Positions 7,652 to 16,925 of a stretch of DNA of 64,000 nucleotides are shown here, piece by piece. Made by a program: the position numbers and the translations under genes. Location of the stretch: assembly GCF_003243515.1 (NCBI RefSeq), contig NZ_QFRA01000006.1, forward strand, positions 71,426 through 135,425, given 5' to 3'. Origin of the DNA: Corynebacterium kroppenstedtii. Lineage in GTDB: Bacteria > Actinomycetota > Actinomycetes > Mycobacteriales > Mycobacteriaceae. Position 1 is the stretch's first letter. Each line of letters starts with the position of its first letter. A model generated the notes under the pieces. It had not been told where the DNA came from and did not search any database. It saw only the letters and a list, made by a program, of their open reading frames with translations.

Positions 7652-9418
7652 ATGTCTCATTCCCCCTCAGAGAGTGACGCTTCCACTGCATCGCGCGAAA
7701 CGTTCTCTTCCCGCTCAGCTTTTCTCTTGGCTGCCATCGGTTCAGCCGTCGGTCTAGGAAATATTTGGCGCTTCCCCTATGTGGCGTATTCCAATGGCGG
7801 CGGCGCGTTCCTCATTCCGTACATCATCGCGTTGCTGACTGCAGGAATCCCGCTTCTATTCCTCGACTACACTCTGGGGCACCGGTTCCGCGGATCAGCT
7901 CCCCTTGTGTTTAAGCGCATCAGCGGTTGGACCGAGCCCATTGGCTGGATCCAGGTCGGCATCGCATTCTTCATTTCGATTTACTACGCGGCCATCATTG
8001 GGTGGGCCGGGTTGTACACCATCAAATCATTCACCCGCGCATGGGGAAGCAAACCCGACGCTTATTTCTCCGACGAATTCCTTCACTCCGAAGCAACACA
8101 AACATTTTCGACGTCGATCGTCTGGCAAATCGCTATCGCCCTAGCTTTAGTGTGGGTAGCGACGATCATCGTGTTGGCAATGGGTGTCGACGAAGGCATC
8201 GGCAAGGTCTCTAAGTTGTTTATGCCCTTGCTCACCGTGCTGTTCCTCATCGTTGTGATCTACGCACTGTTTATGGACGGCGCTTCAAAGGGATTGGACG
8301 CACTCTTTACCCCGAACTGGTCCGCGCTGACGAATACGGAAGTCTGGGTCGCAGCGTACGGGCAGATTTTCTTCTCACTATCCGTGGGATTCGGCATCAT
8401 GCTGACCTATTCGTCGTACTTGAAACCGCGAACCAACCTCACCGGAACTGGCCTGGTCACCGGCTTCGCGAACTCGGGTTTTGAGCTTCTGGCCGGCATT
8501 GGTGTCTTCGCTGCATTGGGCTACATGGCGACGCAAGAAGGCGTTCCCGTGGATAAGGTCGTGTCCAACGGTATTGGCCTTGCATTCGTGGCTTTCCCGA
8601 CGATCATCAATTCTATGCCTGGTGGCGCCGTCTTCGGTGTCCTTTTCTTCGGTTCACTCGCCATCGCGGGCTTCACGTCGCTCTTCTCACTGTTGGAAGT
8701 TGTTGTCTCCGCGGTGAAAGACAAGTTGAATCTTGATCGTAAGAGTGCGGCCATCGGCACCGGTGTGGTCATGGGCATTATTTCGTTGGCCCTCTTTTCC
8801 ACGACGTCCGGTCTATCCACGCTGGACATCATGGATAAGTACACCAACAACGTCGGCATTGTGTGCGTCTCCTTGATCACCATCGTGTGCGTCGATTGGA
8901 TTTTGCGTCGGCTGGACGAATTCTCTCTGCACCTCAACGCAGTGTCGTCGTTCCAAGTGGGTAACTTCTGGCGAATCTGCGTCACCAACGTCACGCCGAT
9001 CATTCTTGGCTACACGCTGATCCAGGAGCTCCAGAACCTGTTCAAGTCCAACTACGGCGATTACTCCGACCAACAGATCGATCTCTACGGATGGGGTGTT
9101 GTCGGGCTCATCGTGGTTGTTGCCTTCATGATGTCCGTTGTTCCGTGGCGTGGAAACCCGTCTCTATCCGGCCCGCCCGGTACGGACTTCGGCGTGGAGT
9201 TCAACGTTCATCAGCGCATCGTCACGCCTCAAAGCCATGAAGCACGCAAAGCTGGTTTTGCCGCTGAACAGGGCCGACGGCGACGTCGCGGTCGCATCGA
9301 AGCGGTCTCGCTCGATGCGCAGGGTGGCGAGTCAACGAGTCAGCCCGTCAAGAGCAACACCGCGGATGCGACGTCGACAATGAGCGACGCTTCGAACGGA
9401 AAGGATAAAGACCAATGA
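7652..9418 (+). CDS. metP: Sodium-dependent NSS transporter, methionine/alanine MetP type
   Basis: This 588-residue protein belongs to the neurotransmitter:sodium symporter family (LeuT fold). The first helix carries the family signature IGSAVGLGNIWRFPY (about residues 30-44), which binds sodium and substrate, followed by NGGGAFLIPYIIALLTAGIP. About twelve membrane segments run to residue 500, for example the AIALALVWVATIIVLAMGV and IVVVAFMMSVVPW stretches. The last 80 residues are hydrophilic and Arg-rich. In C. glutamicum the family member MetP, together with the small protein MetS, imports methionine and alanine; the same small gene follows here with an ATGA overlap, so the assignment is good by context. 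Substrate range remains inferred. Confidence 0.88.
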   Translation: MSHSPSESDASTASRETFSSRSAFLLAAIGSAVGLGNIWRFPYVAYSNGGGAFLIPYIIALLTAGIPLLFLDYTLGHRFRGSAPLVFKRISGWTEPIGWIQVGIAFFISIYYAAIIGWAGLYTIKSFTRAWGSKPDAYFSDEFLHSEATQTFSTSIVWQIAIALALVWVATIIVLAMGVDEGIGKVSKLFMPLLTVLFLIVVIYALFMDGASKGLDALFTPNWSALTNTEVWVAAYGQIFFSLSVGFGIMLTYSSYLKPRTNLTGTGLVTGFANSGFELLAGIGVFAALGYMATQEGVPVDKVVSNGIGLAFVAFPTIINSMPGGAVFGVLFFGSLAIAGFTSLFSLLEVVVSAVKDKLNLDRKSAAIGTGVVMGIISLALFSTTSGLSTLDIMDKYTNNVGIVCVSLITIVCVDWILRRLDEFSLHLNAVSSFQVGNFWRICVTNVTPIILGYTLIQELQNLFKSNYGDYSDQQIDLYGWGVVGLIVVVAFMMSVVPWRGNPSLSGPPGTDFGVEFNVHQRIVTPQSHEARKAGFAAEQGRRRRRGRIEAVSLDAQGGESTSQPVKSNTADATSTMSDASNGKDKDQ

Positions 9419-9579
9419 GTGGAACAGCAGTCATGATGATGGTCCTGTTCATGTTGGTCATCTGGGGTGGGCTCGCGACGAGCACGTACTCGCTGATGAA
9501 AAACCCCGATGAGACCTCCGGGAAGCTCGGCGACAATCCCGAAGCCACCGATGAAAAGCTCTACGATCAGGGTTATTAA
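9415..9579 (+). CDS. metS: MetS-type small subunit of the NSS transporter
   Basis: A 54-residue protein whose ATG (9415) overlaps the metP stop in an ATGA junction, so translation is coupled. It has one membrane helix, TAVMMMVLFMLVIWGGLATS (residues 4-23), then a short acidic cytosolic tail with KNPDETSGKL. In C. glutamicum MetS is a small membrane protein needed for MetP activity. Length, single helix and position fit exactly. Confidence 0.85.
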   Translation: MSGTAVMMMVLFMLVIWGGLATSTYSLMKNPDETSGKLGDNPEATDEKLYDQGY

Positions 9580-9603
9580 AAGCAAAGGTGCTTCAGAGAT
9601 CAC

Positions 9604-9622
9604 ACTATTCTGACCGAATAGT
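9604..9622. promoter_or_regulatory. Inverted repeat between metS and the first AI-2E gene
   Basis: Arms ACTATTC and GAATAGT (7 bp, perfect) flank a 5-base spacer. There is no T-run, so an intrinsic terminator is unlikely. It lies 13 bases before the GTG start of the next gene and could be an operator or an mRNA hairpin near the ribosome-binding region. Confidence 0.35.
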
Positions 9623-9634
9623 GCACAATAGTCC

Positions 9635-10999
9635 GTGATGATGAAATCCTCTTCCGAACCAGAACCGGGGCGCGTGCCCGGTTCGCTCGCTCCCCTCAGC
9701 CAAAAACATGCGAGTCAGCTGGCCAATCGCGATAACGCCGACGATGTCATGGGCGTTCCGTATTACGCCCATGCGCCGCTAACCGAGGCAAGCCGTTCGG
9801 CGTCGATAGCCGTGAATATGAAGCGCTTAGCCTTGTGGTGTTTGCGGTTCCTCGCGATTGCCTTGGCTGCGTTCCTTCTCTGGTATGGGTTAGGTCTGAT
9901 CTGGAGTGCACTCCTGCCAGTGATGATCTCGATCATTGTCTGCACTCTGCTGTGGCCGCCGGTTCATTGGCTCACTAAGCACAAGGTCCCGCACGCGCTG
10001 TCGGCGATTGTGGTGCTCTTGGGTGCCGCAGTCATTGTGATTGGCACGCTCAGCCTCGTGACCACGAGCGTTATCGACCAGTCTGAGTCTTTGGCCCACC
10101 GCGCCTCCCACTCCTTACGCGAAACTAAGGAAGCGCTGAGTGGGCCACCGCTCAACATCAAAGACGCCCAGCTCAACCAGGCTCTTGACCAAGCCGCGGC
10201 TCATATTCAGGAACATTCTGGATCCCTTGTCAGCTCTGTGTTGTCAGGAGCGTCGGCTGCGTCGGCGGTCGCGGTCACCTTGGGCATTGTCCTCATGCTG
10301 ACCTTCTTCTTCCTGAACGACGGCCACAAGTTTTTGCCGTGGATTGACCGTCAGTTTTCTGGCTCGATTGGGACGCACCTCCACGAGATATTCGCCAGGT
10401 CGTGGAAAACTCTCGGAGGGTTCATCCGTGCACAAGCAATCATTTCCTTCCTGAACTCCGTCTTTATCGCGATTGGGTTATCGATCCTTCATGTCCCGCT
10501 GGCTCTCGCCCTCGCAGTGCTCAACTTCTTCTGCGGGTTTATCCCGATTTTCGGCGCGCTCGTTGCGGGTGCTGTGGCGGTTGTCATCGCGTTCGTCGCC
10601 AACGGGTGGATCTCGGCGCTGCTGACCGCGCTGCTCATTCTGTTGGTGCACCAAATTGAAGGCAATGTGCTCTCCCCCATCCTGCAATCGCGGGCAATGA
10701 ACCTACATCCGGTCATCATCCTGGCGTCGGTGGCCATCGGTGGGAGCGTTTACGGTGTTGTCGGAGCGTTCCTCGCCGTCCCCCTCGCGGCCGTGGGGGC
10801 GGTCCTACTCCGATACGCCAGTGAGCAAGTAGATAGTCACGTTGTTGATCCCGTGCAGCCCGTCGTCGTACTTGATTCTGAAACAAGCACGACGACGGAC
10901 CACAGTTCGGTAATGGCACGGCCTGAGCCTCAGCCGGAACACTCGGACGCACGCAGTAACACATCTACTACCGACGACGGCAGGGAGGAGAACAAGTAA
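9635..10999 (+). CDS. AI-2E family permease (first of a tandem pair)
   Basis: This 454-residue protein has the AI-2E/PerM/TqsA fold: two N-terminal helices (WCLRFLAIALAAFLLWYGLG, about residues 68-87, then LPVMISIIVCTLLWPPVHWL), a large soluble loop (about 150-215), then LGIVLMLTFFFLNDG and the conserved re-entrant region PLALALAVLNFFCGFIPIFG, with the family motif VHQIEGNVLSPILQSRAMNLHP. Members export or take up varied small solutes, including autoinducer-2 in a few cases; no substrate can be named. The GTG at 9635 is used, though two ATG codons follow at once. The C-terminal 60 residues are polar. Its stop overlaps the start of the next gene by one base (TAATG), so the two are translated together. 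Confidence 0.85.
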   Translation: MMMKSSSEPEPGRVPGSLAPLSQKHASQLANRDNADDVMGVPYYAHAPLTEASRSASIAVNMKRLALWCLRFLAIALAAFLLWYGLGLIWSALLPVMISIIVCTLLWPPVHWLTKHKVPHALSAIVVLLGAAVIVIGTLSLVTTSVIDQSESLAHRASHSLRETKEALSGPPLNIKDAQLNQALDQAAAHIQEHSGSLVSSVLSGASAASAVAVTLGIVLMLTFFFLNDGHKFLPWIDRQFSGSIGTHLHEIFARSWKTLGGFIRAQAIISFLNSVFIAIGLSILHVPLALALAVLNFFCGFIPIFGALVAGAVAVVIAFVANGWISALLTALLILLVHQIEGNVLSPILQSRAMNLHPVIILASVAIGGSVYGVVGAFLAVPLAAVGAVLLRYASEQVDSHVVDPVQPVVVLDSETSTTTDHSSVMARPEPQPEHSDARSNTSTTDDGREENK

Positions 11000-12366
11000 T
11001 GTCACTCTTCAACCGCCGGAAAAAACACGGTCAGGACGCTACCGACTCGGCTACGTCGAAGGGGAGCCGCAAGGTAGATCCGTCGACGGGCGCGGATAAC
11101 GCCTCGACGAGCGCGGACAGCGCGGAGGGCCACTCACACGACCCCAGCACGCCGTTCCGCGGTGGCGAACACCACCCCGAGGTCGACCCCTCGGACGCCC
11201 CCAAGGACCGCCTCGCAGTCATCGGCGACGTCGTCTCCATCGCCGCAGCCTGGTCAATACGACTGATCCTCCTCATCGCCGGCGGCATCGTCGCCTGGCG
11301 AGCAATCGGCCTGCTGTGGCGAGGCGTTCTTCCCATCTTGATCGCCTTGATCATCTGCACGCTGCTCTGGGTTCCAACGAATTGGATGTGCAAAGCGCAT
11401 TTTCCCCGGTGGCTCGCGGCCTTGGTCTCCGTGCTAGGTGCCTTGGCCATCATCGTCGGCCTCTTCAGCCTCATCGCGCCGAGTGCCGTCGAACAATCCT
11501 CCCAATTGGCGGATCAATCGATTAAAGGGCTGGAAAAGGTTCAGAACTACGTTCAAGGCCCGCCGCTTAATCTCAACGATCAACAGGTCAATGATTACCT
11601 CGACGAGGGAATCGACAAGATTAAATCCAGCTCGGATCAAATCATTGCGGGCGTCGTCACCGGTGTGAATAAAGCATCAGAATTAGCAGTGATGCTCGGC
11701 GTTATTCTGATGATCACCTTCTTTTTCCTGAAAGACGGCGATCGTTTCCTCCCGTGGCTTGGCAAAATTTCAGGCAAACGGGGCGAAGGTCACATCGTTG
11801 AACTCCTGCAGCGGTCCTGGAACACGCTCGGAGGGTTCATCCGTGCTCAAGCGGTTGTTTCCCTCATCGATGCTTTCTTCATCGGTCTGGGGCTGATCAT
11901 TCTCAACGTGCCGCTTGCTCTACCGCTGGCCGTCATCACGTTCATGGGTGGTTTCATCCCCATCGTTGGTGCGATCGTCGCGGGAGCCGTCGCCGTTCTT
12001 ATTGCCCTCGTATCGAATGGCCTCACGACAGCATTAATCGTGCTCGCCATCATCATCGCGGTTCAGCAACTTGAAGGAAACGTTCTCTCCCCTGTTCTGC
12101 AATCAAAGGCGATGAATCTCCACCCGGTGATTGTTCTTCTCTCCGTCACCGTCGGCAGTAATTTGTACGGAATTATCGGTGCGTTCCTGGCTATCCCCGT
12201 TATGGCCACCATTGCGGTGTGGTTGCGATACTTTAGTGAACTTATCGATAAAGAAGTCACGACCCGAAAGAAAGCGCTAAGCAATCGTCAATATACTGAA
12301 AATGTACGACGAGACTCCGAAACAACCCCAACAATGCCCGTTACCGGTCTGCCTACCAATAAATAG
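10999..12366 (+). CDS. AI-2E family permease (second of a tandem pair)
   Basis: A 455-residue paralogue of the preceding gene. Shared stretches include WNTLGGFIRAQAVVSLID, PLALPLAVITFMGGFIPIVG and QQLEGNVLSPVLQSKAMNLHP, so the pair came from a duplication. The N-terminal 80 residues are hydrophilic and rich in Ser/Asp (DSATSKGSRKVDPSTGADNA), unlike its neighbour. Helices then follow from about residue 88. It starts at ATG 10999, one base inside the TAA of the first copy. The products may form a hetero-oligomer, but that is inference. No substrate is evident. Confidence 0.85.
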   Translation: MSLFNRRKKHGQDATDSATSKGSRKVDPSTGADNASTSADSAEGHSHDPSTPFRGGEHHPEVDPSDAPKDRLAVIGDVVSIAAAWSIRLILLIAGGIVAWRAIGLLWRGVLPILIALIICTLLWVPTNWMCKAHFPRWLAALVSVLGALAIIVGLFSLIAPSAVEQSSQLADQSIKGLEKVQNYVQGPPLNLNDQQVNDYLDEGIDKIKSSSDQIIAGVVTGVNKASELAVMLGVILMITFFFLKDGDRFLPWLGKISGKRGEGHIVELLQRSWNTLGGFIRAQAVVSLIDAFFIGLGLIILNVPLALPLAVITFMGGFIPIVGAIVAGAVAVLIALVSNGLTTALIVLAIIIAVQQLEGNVLSPVLQSKAMNLHPVIVLLSVTVGSNLYGIIGAFLAIPVMATIAVWLRYFSELIDKEVTTRKKALSNRQYTENVRRDSETTPTMPVTGLPTNK

Positions 12367-12392
12367 GACTTAAACGGGTACCCTAATTCCCT

Positions 12393-13298
12393 GTGTCAGA
12401 ATATCGAACTCCTGCTGCCTCCCCGAGAACTTCTTCGGGGCGCTCCAACAGCAACGACAATCGGTTCTGGGGACTGCTCTGGTGGGCTCCCCTGGCGATC
12501 ATCGCTGCCTCCATGGCGACCGGCATGTTCATCAGTTCGGCCGGTGACGGAGCCCTGGGCCGGTGGTACTTCATTTTCTTCGTTGCATCGTCACTCATCA
12601 CGACGCTGCTCGTCCAGGTACAAGGGCTGCTCGTCACCGTCTGTGCGCAACCCATCCTTTTCACAGTGCTCACGCCCATCTGTTCCCTCCTCGCCGGAAA
12701 GCTGAGCGGACATTCCGAGGGCGTCGGGGTGTTTTCCAAGACCTCACTGTTGGCGAACTTCTTCCCGGTTGTCCAGCACTTCTTCGTTCTCTTCTGGACG
12801 GTCGTGATCAGCGCCATCGTTGCGGTTGTGCGGTGCTGGTTGTATCGACGGCAAACCGCACGCGTCACTGCACGACGTCAAACTGCCTCATCGCGGGCAC
12901 CGCGGAATGGGCAACAAAAGCAACGAGCTTCTACTTCTCGTGCCCACCGGCCGCAAGAGTATCGCTCTGACTCGACGAGCACGTCGATAGATTCGGCGCG
13001 CACCGATTCCCGACGGTCCTCGTCACCGTCACGACGTCACCGGCCACGTTCCTATGAGACGAACCGCTCCCCGCGAGTGAGCAGCCGATACGAGGATCGA
13101 TATGAGGGCTCCGAAGTATCGCGTCGGCAGCATGACGCCCCTTCCCGGCCGACGCACCAAGGGGATCGCGAACGGTACCGCGATCAGTCTCCCACGTATC
13201 CGTCGAAGAAATTCACACCGCGGACTTACCGTCCCGACGACGGCACATCCTCCCTTCCGCCCCGGACGACACGGCCGCGGCACTCACGTCGGGACTGA
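12393..13298 (+). CDS. Membrane protein with DUF6542-like N-terminal domain and Arg/Ser-rich tail
   Basis: This 301-residue protein starts at GTG 12393. Residues 25-150 hold about four membrane helices (FWGLLWWAPLAIIAASMATG, WYFIFFVASSLITTLLVQVQ, VVQHFFVLFWTVVISAIVAV). Residues 150-301 are a basic, disordered tail rich in Arg, Ser, Thr and Pro. Corynebacterial and mycobacterial genomes carry a DUF6542-type membrane protein next to xseA; the position here fits and the hydrophobic core looks alike. Function is unknown. A tail of this kind could bind cell-wall polymer, nucleic acid or a partner, but nothing in the sequence decides. Confidence 0.65.
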   Translation: MSEYRTPAASPRTSSGRSNSNDNRFWGLLWWAPLAIIAASMATGMFISSAGDGALGRWYFIFFVASSLITTLLVQVQGLLVTVCAQPILFTVLTPICSLLAGKLSGHSEGVGVFSKTSLLANFFPVVQHFFVLFWTVVISAIVAVVRCWLYRRQTARVTARRQTASSRAPRNGQQKQRASTSRAHRPQEYRSDSTSTSIDSARTDSRRSSSPSRRHRPRSYETNRSPRVSSRYEDRYEGSEVSRRQHDAPSRPTHQGDRERYRDQSPTYPSKKFTPRTYRPDDGTSSLPPRTTRPRHSRRD

Positions 13299-13407
13299 AC
13301 GGCATCCCACGTCGGAGCTACATAGCCCACGTCGAAGCCACAGAGAAAACCCGTGGCACTCAGCACTTTCGCATGAGCTAGCAGTTATGTCCTAGGTAGC
13401 CATTAAA

Positions 13408-14691
13408 GTGGGGCATATGACTGCGAAACAGGATCCGGCCACGTCGGGGTCACGCACCAGTCGAGGCGGACTTACCTCCCCCGAAGCCCCGTGGCCCGTC
13501 CGCATCCTCAACCGCAAAATCGGAGACTGGATTTCGAAACTCGGTTCAGTGTGGGTAGAGGGCCAGCTCACGCAGATGAAGCAAACCCGGTACTGGACGT
13601 TCCTCACTCTCCGTGACGTCGAAGCGGAGATGTCGATCGAACTGATCGCCAAGAATCATGTCATTACGTCTCTTCCCACTCCGCTGTCGCATGGTGACCG
13701 GGTCATTGTTCTGGGGAAACCGAATTATTCGGTCAGCCGTGGCCAGTTGAAGCTATCCATTACCGACATCCGCCCTGTGGGGATTGGTGAACTGCTTGCC
13801 CGCATCGAGCAACTCCGTAAGCTCCTTGCTGCCGAAGGATTACTCGCGCCCGAGCGGAAAAAGCCACTCCCGGTCCTCCCCCGACGCATCGGGCTCATTA
13901 CCGGCCGAGGCTCCGCCGCAGAGCGCGACGTGATTTCTATCGCGCAAGAGCGATGGCCTGCGGTGAACATTCGGACACTCAATCCACCAGTCCAGGGCGC
14001 CAGCGCTGTCCCTGAAGTCAAAGAGGCGCTCACCATTCTTGATCGTGACCCTACCGTCGACGTCATCATCGTGGCGCGTGGCGGCGGTTCCGTCGAAGAT
14101 CTTCTTCCGTTTTCCGACGAAAGCCTCGTTCGCCATGTCAGCACGCTGAGAACACCGATTGTCAGCGCTATTGGCCACGAAACCGATAACCCTGTTCTCG
14201 ACGACGTAGCCGACCTGCGGGCGGCGACTCCCACGGATGCGGCAAAACGTGTCGTGATCGATATGGCTACTGAGCTCGAGGGAATCCGTGATTGTCGGCA
14301 GCGCGGGCAGCAAGCGCTCTTCCGATGGCTGGACTACGAACGTGATCGTCTGAATGATTTGCGCCAACGGCCCGTGATGGCTCACCCGATGACGCCGATA
14401 AACCGCCACGCGGAAGATGTGGCACGCGACGCGTCGTCCATCAGGCGAAATATCACGCTCTTGCTGGAGCGAGCGAACTCCGAGATCGCTCATCTGCGCG
14501 GGCAAGTCTCAGCATTGGGCCCGTCGGCAACGCTTGCTCGAGGATATTCCATCGTCCAGGTACAGCGCCCCGGTGAAGAGTCCGAAGTGGCGACCTCGAT
14601 TGATCAAACTCCGCCGGGGTCCCAGCTGCGGATCCGGCTCAACGACGGATCAATCGTTGCGGCCACCATGTCGACCTCGCCAGCTCAATGA
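13408..14691 (+). CDS. xseA: Exodeoxyribonuclease VII large subunit
   Basis: This 427-residue catalytic subunit of exonuclease VII degrades single-stranded DNA from both ends. The N-terminal OB-fold is at about residues 30-125 (SVWVEGQLTQMK, VIVLGKPNYSVSRGQLKL). The nuclease domain follows with RRIGLITGRGSAAERDVI (about 155-172), DVIIVARGGGSVEDLLPFSD (about 211-230) and IVSAIGHETDNPVLDDVADL (about 250-270), then an Arg/Leu-rich coiled coil and a C-terminal barrel (LARGYSIVQVQ). GTG 13408 or ATG 13417 could start it. xseB follows 54 bases later, as in most actinobacteria, and the two subunits form one enzyme. Confidence 0.95.
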   Translation: MGHMTAKQDPATSGSRTSRGGLTSPEAPWPVRILNRKIGDWISKLGSVWVEGQLTQMKQTRYWTFLTLRDVEAEMSIELIAKNHVITSLPTPLSHGDRVIVLGKPNYSVSRGQLKLSITDIRPVGIGELLARIEQLRKLLAAEGLLAPERKKPLPVLPRRIGLITGRGSAAERDVISIAQERWPAVNIRTLNPPVQGASAVPEVKEALTILDRDPTVDVIIVARGGGSVEDLLPFSDESLVRHVSTLRTPIVSAIGHETDNPVLDDVADLRAATPTDAAKRVVIDMATELEGIRDCRQRGQQALFRWLDYERDRLNDLRQRPVMAHPMTPINRHAEDVARDASSIRRNITLLLERANSEIAHLRGQVSALGPSATLARGYSIVQVQRPGEESEVATSIDQTPPGSQLRIRLNDGSIVAATMSTSPAQ

Positions 14692-14745
14692 GCCAACCCC
14701 ACATATCACGATTAATCACACACCACGCTTACGAAGGAGCTACCT

Positions 14746-15081
14746 ATGACACAGCCCGACCGCAACGACTCCGACTCATTCACCATCGGTTCCGGCGAAT
14801 CCAACCCCCGCTTTAAGCCCGTCGAAGAATTATCCTACGAAGAAGCACGTCAGGAACTCATTGAAGTCGTGCGGATTCTCGAACTTGGCCAAATGAGCCT
14901 TGATGAGTCGCTTCTGTACTGGGAGCGAGGCGAGGCACTAGCTCGGACCTGCGAAGACTACCTCGAGGGAGCCCGCGACCGTGTTGAAAAAGCCCTAAAG
15001 GATAGTGATTACGCCGAGGGCGACGACGACGCTTCGGACGGGGCCGATTCTCCCGCTGACGGCTCTGGCTTTGCTTCCTGA
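14746..15081 (+). CDS. xseB: Exodeoxyribonuclease VII small subunit
   Basis: A 111-residue protein with GAAGGAG well placed before ATG 14746. Residues 27-85 are the conserved helical hairpin (LSYEEARQELIEVVRILELG, MSLDESLLYWERGEAL) that binds the XseA coiled coil. The N-terminal 25 and C-terminal 25 residues are acidic extensions not found in the 80-residue enterobacterial form. Its 3' end overlaps the 3' end of the convergent DUF4245 gene by 73 bases. Confidence 0.93.
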   Translation: MTQPDRNDSDSFTIGSGESNPRFKPVEELSYEEARQELIEVVRILELGQMSLDESLLYWERGEALARTCEDYLEGARDRVEKALKDSDYAEGDDDASDGADSPADGSGFAS

Positions 15082-15626
15082 ATAGCCTTCGCCATCGTCG
15101 AGAATTCATCGGTGCTGCCGGTGCCCGATACGGCCCATCGTACGTCTTTCTTATCCGCCACCCATGCCGTGCGGACGTCATCGTCGGAACCCTCAAACAC
15201 GTGCCACGTTGTTCCGTCGATGTCTTTGGTTCCCTTTTCTTCCCGGGCTTTACTGTCGAGCCCCTGGGCTACGTCGTCGACGGATGCGCTCGTTTGAACA
15301 AATCGGATCCAGTCTTTGTCATGGACCCAACCGACTGAGGAGCCAGAATGGCCGTTGAGGTTGATCCGAAGGGCCGAATTGGGGATCCACCCCTCGGGCG
15401 ACGCGGGGAGGCGAACGGGATAATCGGCGGATTGTGCCTCGCTCTGTAAGAACGTGGTGTAGTCAACGCGGGTGACTTTCCCTTCTTTGGGGTTGCCAGG
15501 CTGGTAATGGCACAGGCCTGTCCCTCCGATGACGACGAACATCACGATGAGCATGACTCCGAGCGAGATAATCATGTCACGGCCGTCTTGGAAAATCCTT
15601 GGCTTCTCCACCTTTTTCGTGCGCAC
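15009..15626 (-). CDS. DUF4245 family membrane-anchored protein
   Basis: This 205-residue protein has a short cytosolic start, one membrane helix (MIISLGVMLIVMFVVIGGTG, about residues 18-37), and an outer domain with YPVRLPASPEGWIPNSALRI, GWVHDKDWIRFVQT and GTTWHVFEGSDDDVRTAW, the DUF4245 pattern. The tail is Ser/Ala/Glu-rich. DUF4245 genes sit beside glpX and xseAB in mycobacteria and corynebacteria, as here. The function is unknown. It is convergent with xseB and shares 73 bases with it, so the two transcripts overlap. The GTG start at 15626 follows the frame's first plausible codon. Confidence 0.85.
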   Translation of the reverse strand: MRTKKVEKPRIFQDGRDMIISLGVMLIVMFVVIGGTGLCHYQPGNPKEGKVTRVDYTTFLQSEAQSADYPVRLPASPEGWIPNSALRINLNGHSGSSVGWVHDKDWIRFVQTSASVDDVAQGLDSKAREEKGTKDIDGTTWHVFEGSDDDVRTAWVADKKDVRWAVSGTGSTDEFSTMAKAIQEAKPEPSAGESAPSEASSSPSA

Positions 15627-15920
15627 GCGAACGATTATGGCTGTTCATCATGGGGGATCACAAAACCATCGGTCGATGTCGGCCACTAATCACCCACGAC
15701 GGCCCCCGAGTAGTGGTTCCGTTCTTGGCCCGCACCGCCCGCATCGGCGTGGTCACACCAACCAACAGGGAGAACCTGTGGTCACCTCCGAAAAAGTACA
15801 AGATTCACCACATTTTGCCCCTATTTGGGAGTGAGATTAATCGGCTATTGGGCGCAGAAGTGAAACAATGAAGATGATCAACGCCATCACTGAAGCCAAA
15901 ACAGGAGGCATGTGCCACCC

Positions 15921-16925
15921 ATGAGTGACCACAAACAAACACCACCGGACCGTAACCTCGCTATGGAACTGGTCCGCGTGACGGAAGCCGCCGCCCTTGC
16001 CTCGGGCAGGTGGGTCGGCCGCGGAAAGAAAAATGAAGGCGACGGAGCCGCTGTCGACGCCATGCGCCAGATGATCAACACCGTGGCAATGCGCGGTGTA
16101 GTAGTTATCGGCGAAGGTGAAAAAGACGAAGCCCCGATGCTCTTCAACGGTGAAGAGGTCGGAACAGGCGAAGGCCCCGATATCGACATCGCTGTCGACC
16201 CTGTTGATGGGACCACATTGATGGCTGAGGGCCGCCAGAACGCTATCTCGGTGCTCGCCGCAGCAGAGCGTGGAACCATGTATGACCCATCCGCCGTGTT
16301 CTACATGAAGAAAATCGCGGTCGGCGCAGAGGCCCGCGGCGTTGTTGACGTTAATGCCCCGGTCAAGGACAACATTCGCGCAGTGGCCCACGCTAAAGGT
16401 AAGAGGGCCTCGGACATTACCGTCGTCGTTTTGGATCGTCCCCGCCACGAGCACCTCACTCAGGAAATTCGCGACGCCGGAGCCAAGGTTCGTTTAATTC
16501 ACGACGGTGACGTCGCTGGTGCTGTGGCAGCCGCCCAGGATCAGACCCAGAACAGCATCGACATCATGATGGGCGTCGGCGGAACCCCAGAAGGCATCAT
16601 CACTGCGTGTGCTATGCGATGCATGGGCGGAGAGATTCAGGGCGTGCTGACCCCGCGTAATGATGAAGAAAAGCAAAAGGCTCTCGATGCTGGCCACGAA
16701 CTGGGCAAGGTTCTCACGACGGAGGACCTCGTTCATTCACAGAACTGCTTCTTCGTGGCGACGGGTGTGACCAACGGCGATATGCTCCGCGGAGTCACGT
16801 ATTCACCGCGCGGTGCGATCACGCGTTCGCTGGTCATGCGGTCAAAGTCCGGCACTGTGCGCATGATTGAGTCGCATCACCAGTTGACGAAGCTAGAAGA
16901 GTACTCCGTCGTCGATTACAGCTAG
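15921..16925 (+). CDS. glpX: Class II fructose-1,6-bisphosphatase GlpX
   Basis: GlpX removes the C1 phosphate of fructose 1,6-bisphosphate in gluconeogenesis; in corynebacteria it is the main FBPase. The start is ATG 15921 (MSDHKQTPPDRNLAMELVRV, AGGAGG upstream), giving 334 residues. Seen: GRGKKNEGDGAAVDAMR (about 32-48), VVIGEGEKDEAPML (about 58-71), the metal-binding DIDIAVDPVDGTTLMAEGR (about 84-102), VVVLDRPRH and IMMGVGGTPEGIITACAM (about 212-229). All catalytic motifs are intact. It is divergent from the DUF4245 gene with about 290 bases between them, which must hold both promoters. Two hairpins follow the stop at once. Confidence 0.96.
   Translation: MSDHKQTPPDRNLAMELVRVTEAAALASGRWVGRGKKNEGDGAAVDAMRQMINTVAMRGVVVIGEGEKDEAPMLFNGEEVGTGEGPDIDIAVDPVDGTTLMAEGRQNAISVLAAAERGTMYDPSAVFYMKKIAVGAEARGVVDVNAPVKDNIRAVAHAKGKRASDITVVVLDRPRHEHLTQEIRDAGAKVRLIHDGDVAGAVAAAQDQTQNSIDIMMGVGGTPEGIITACAMRCMGGEIQGVLTPRNDEEKQKALDAGHELGKVLTTEDLVHSQNCFFVATGVTNGDMLRGVTYSPRGAITRSLVMRSKSGTVRMIESHHQLTKLEEYSVVDYS

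Noticed and set aside
13840..14505. 221-codon minus-strand reading frame
   Set aside because: It is antisense to xseA and shows no motif.
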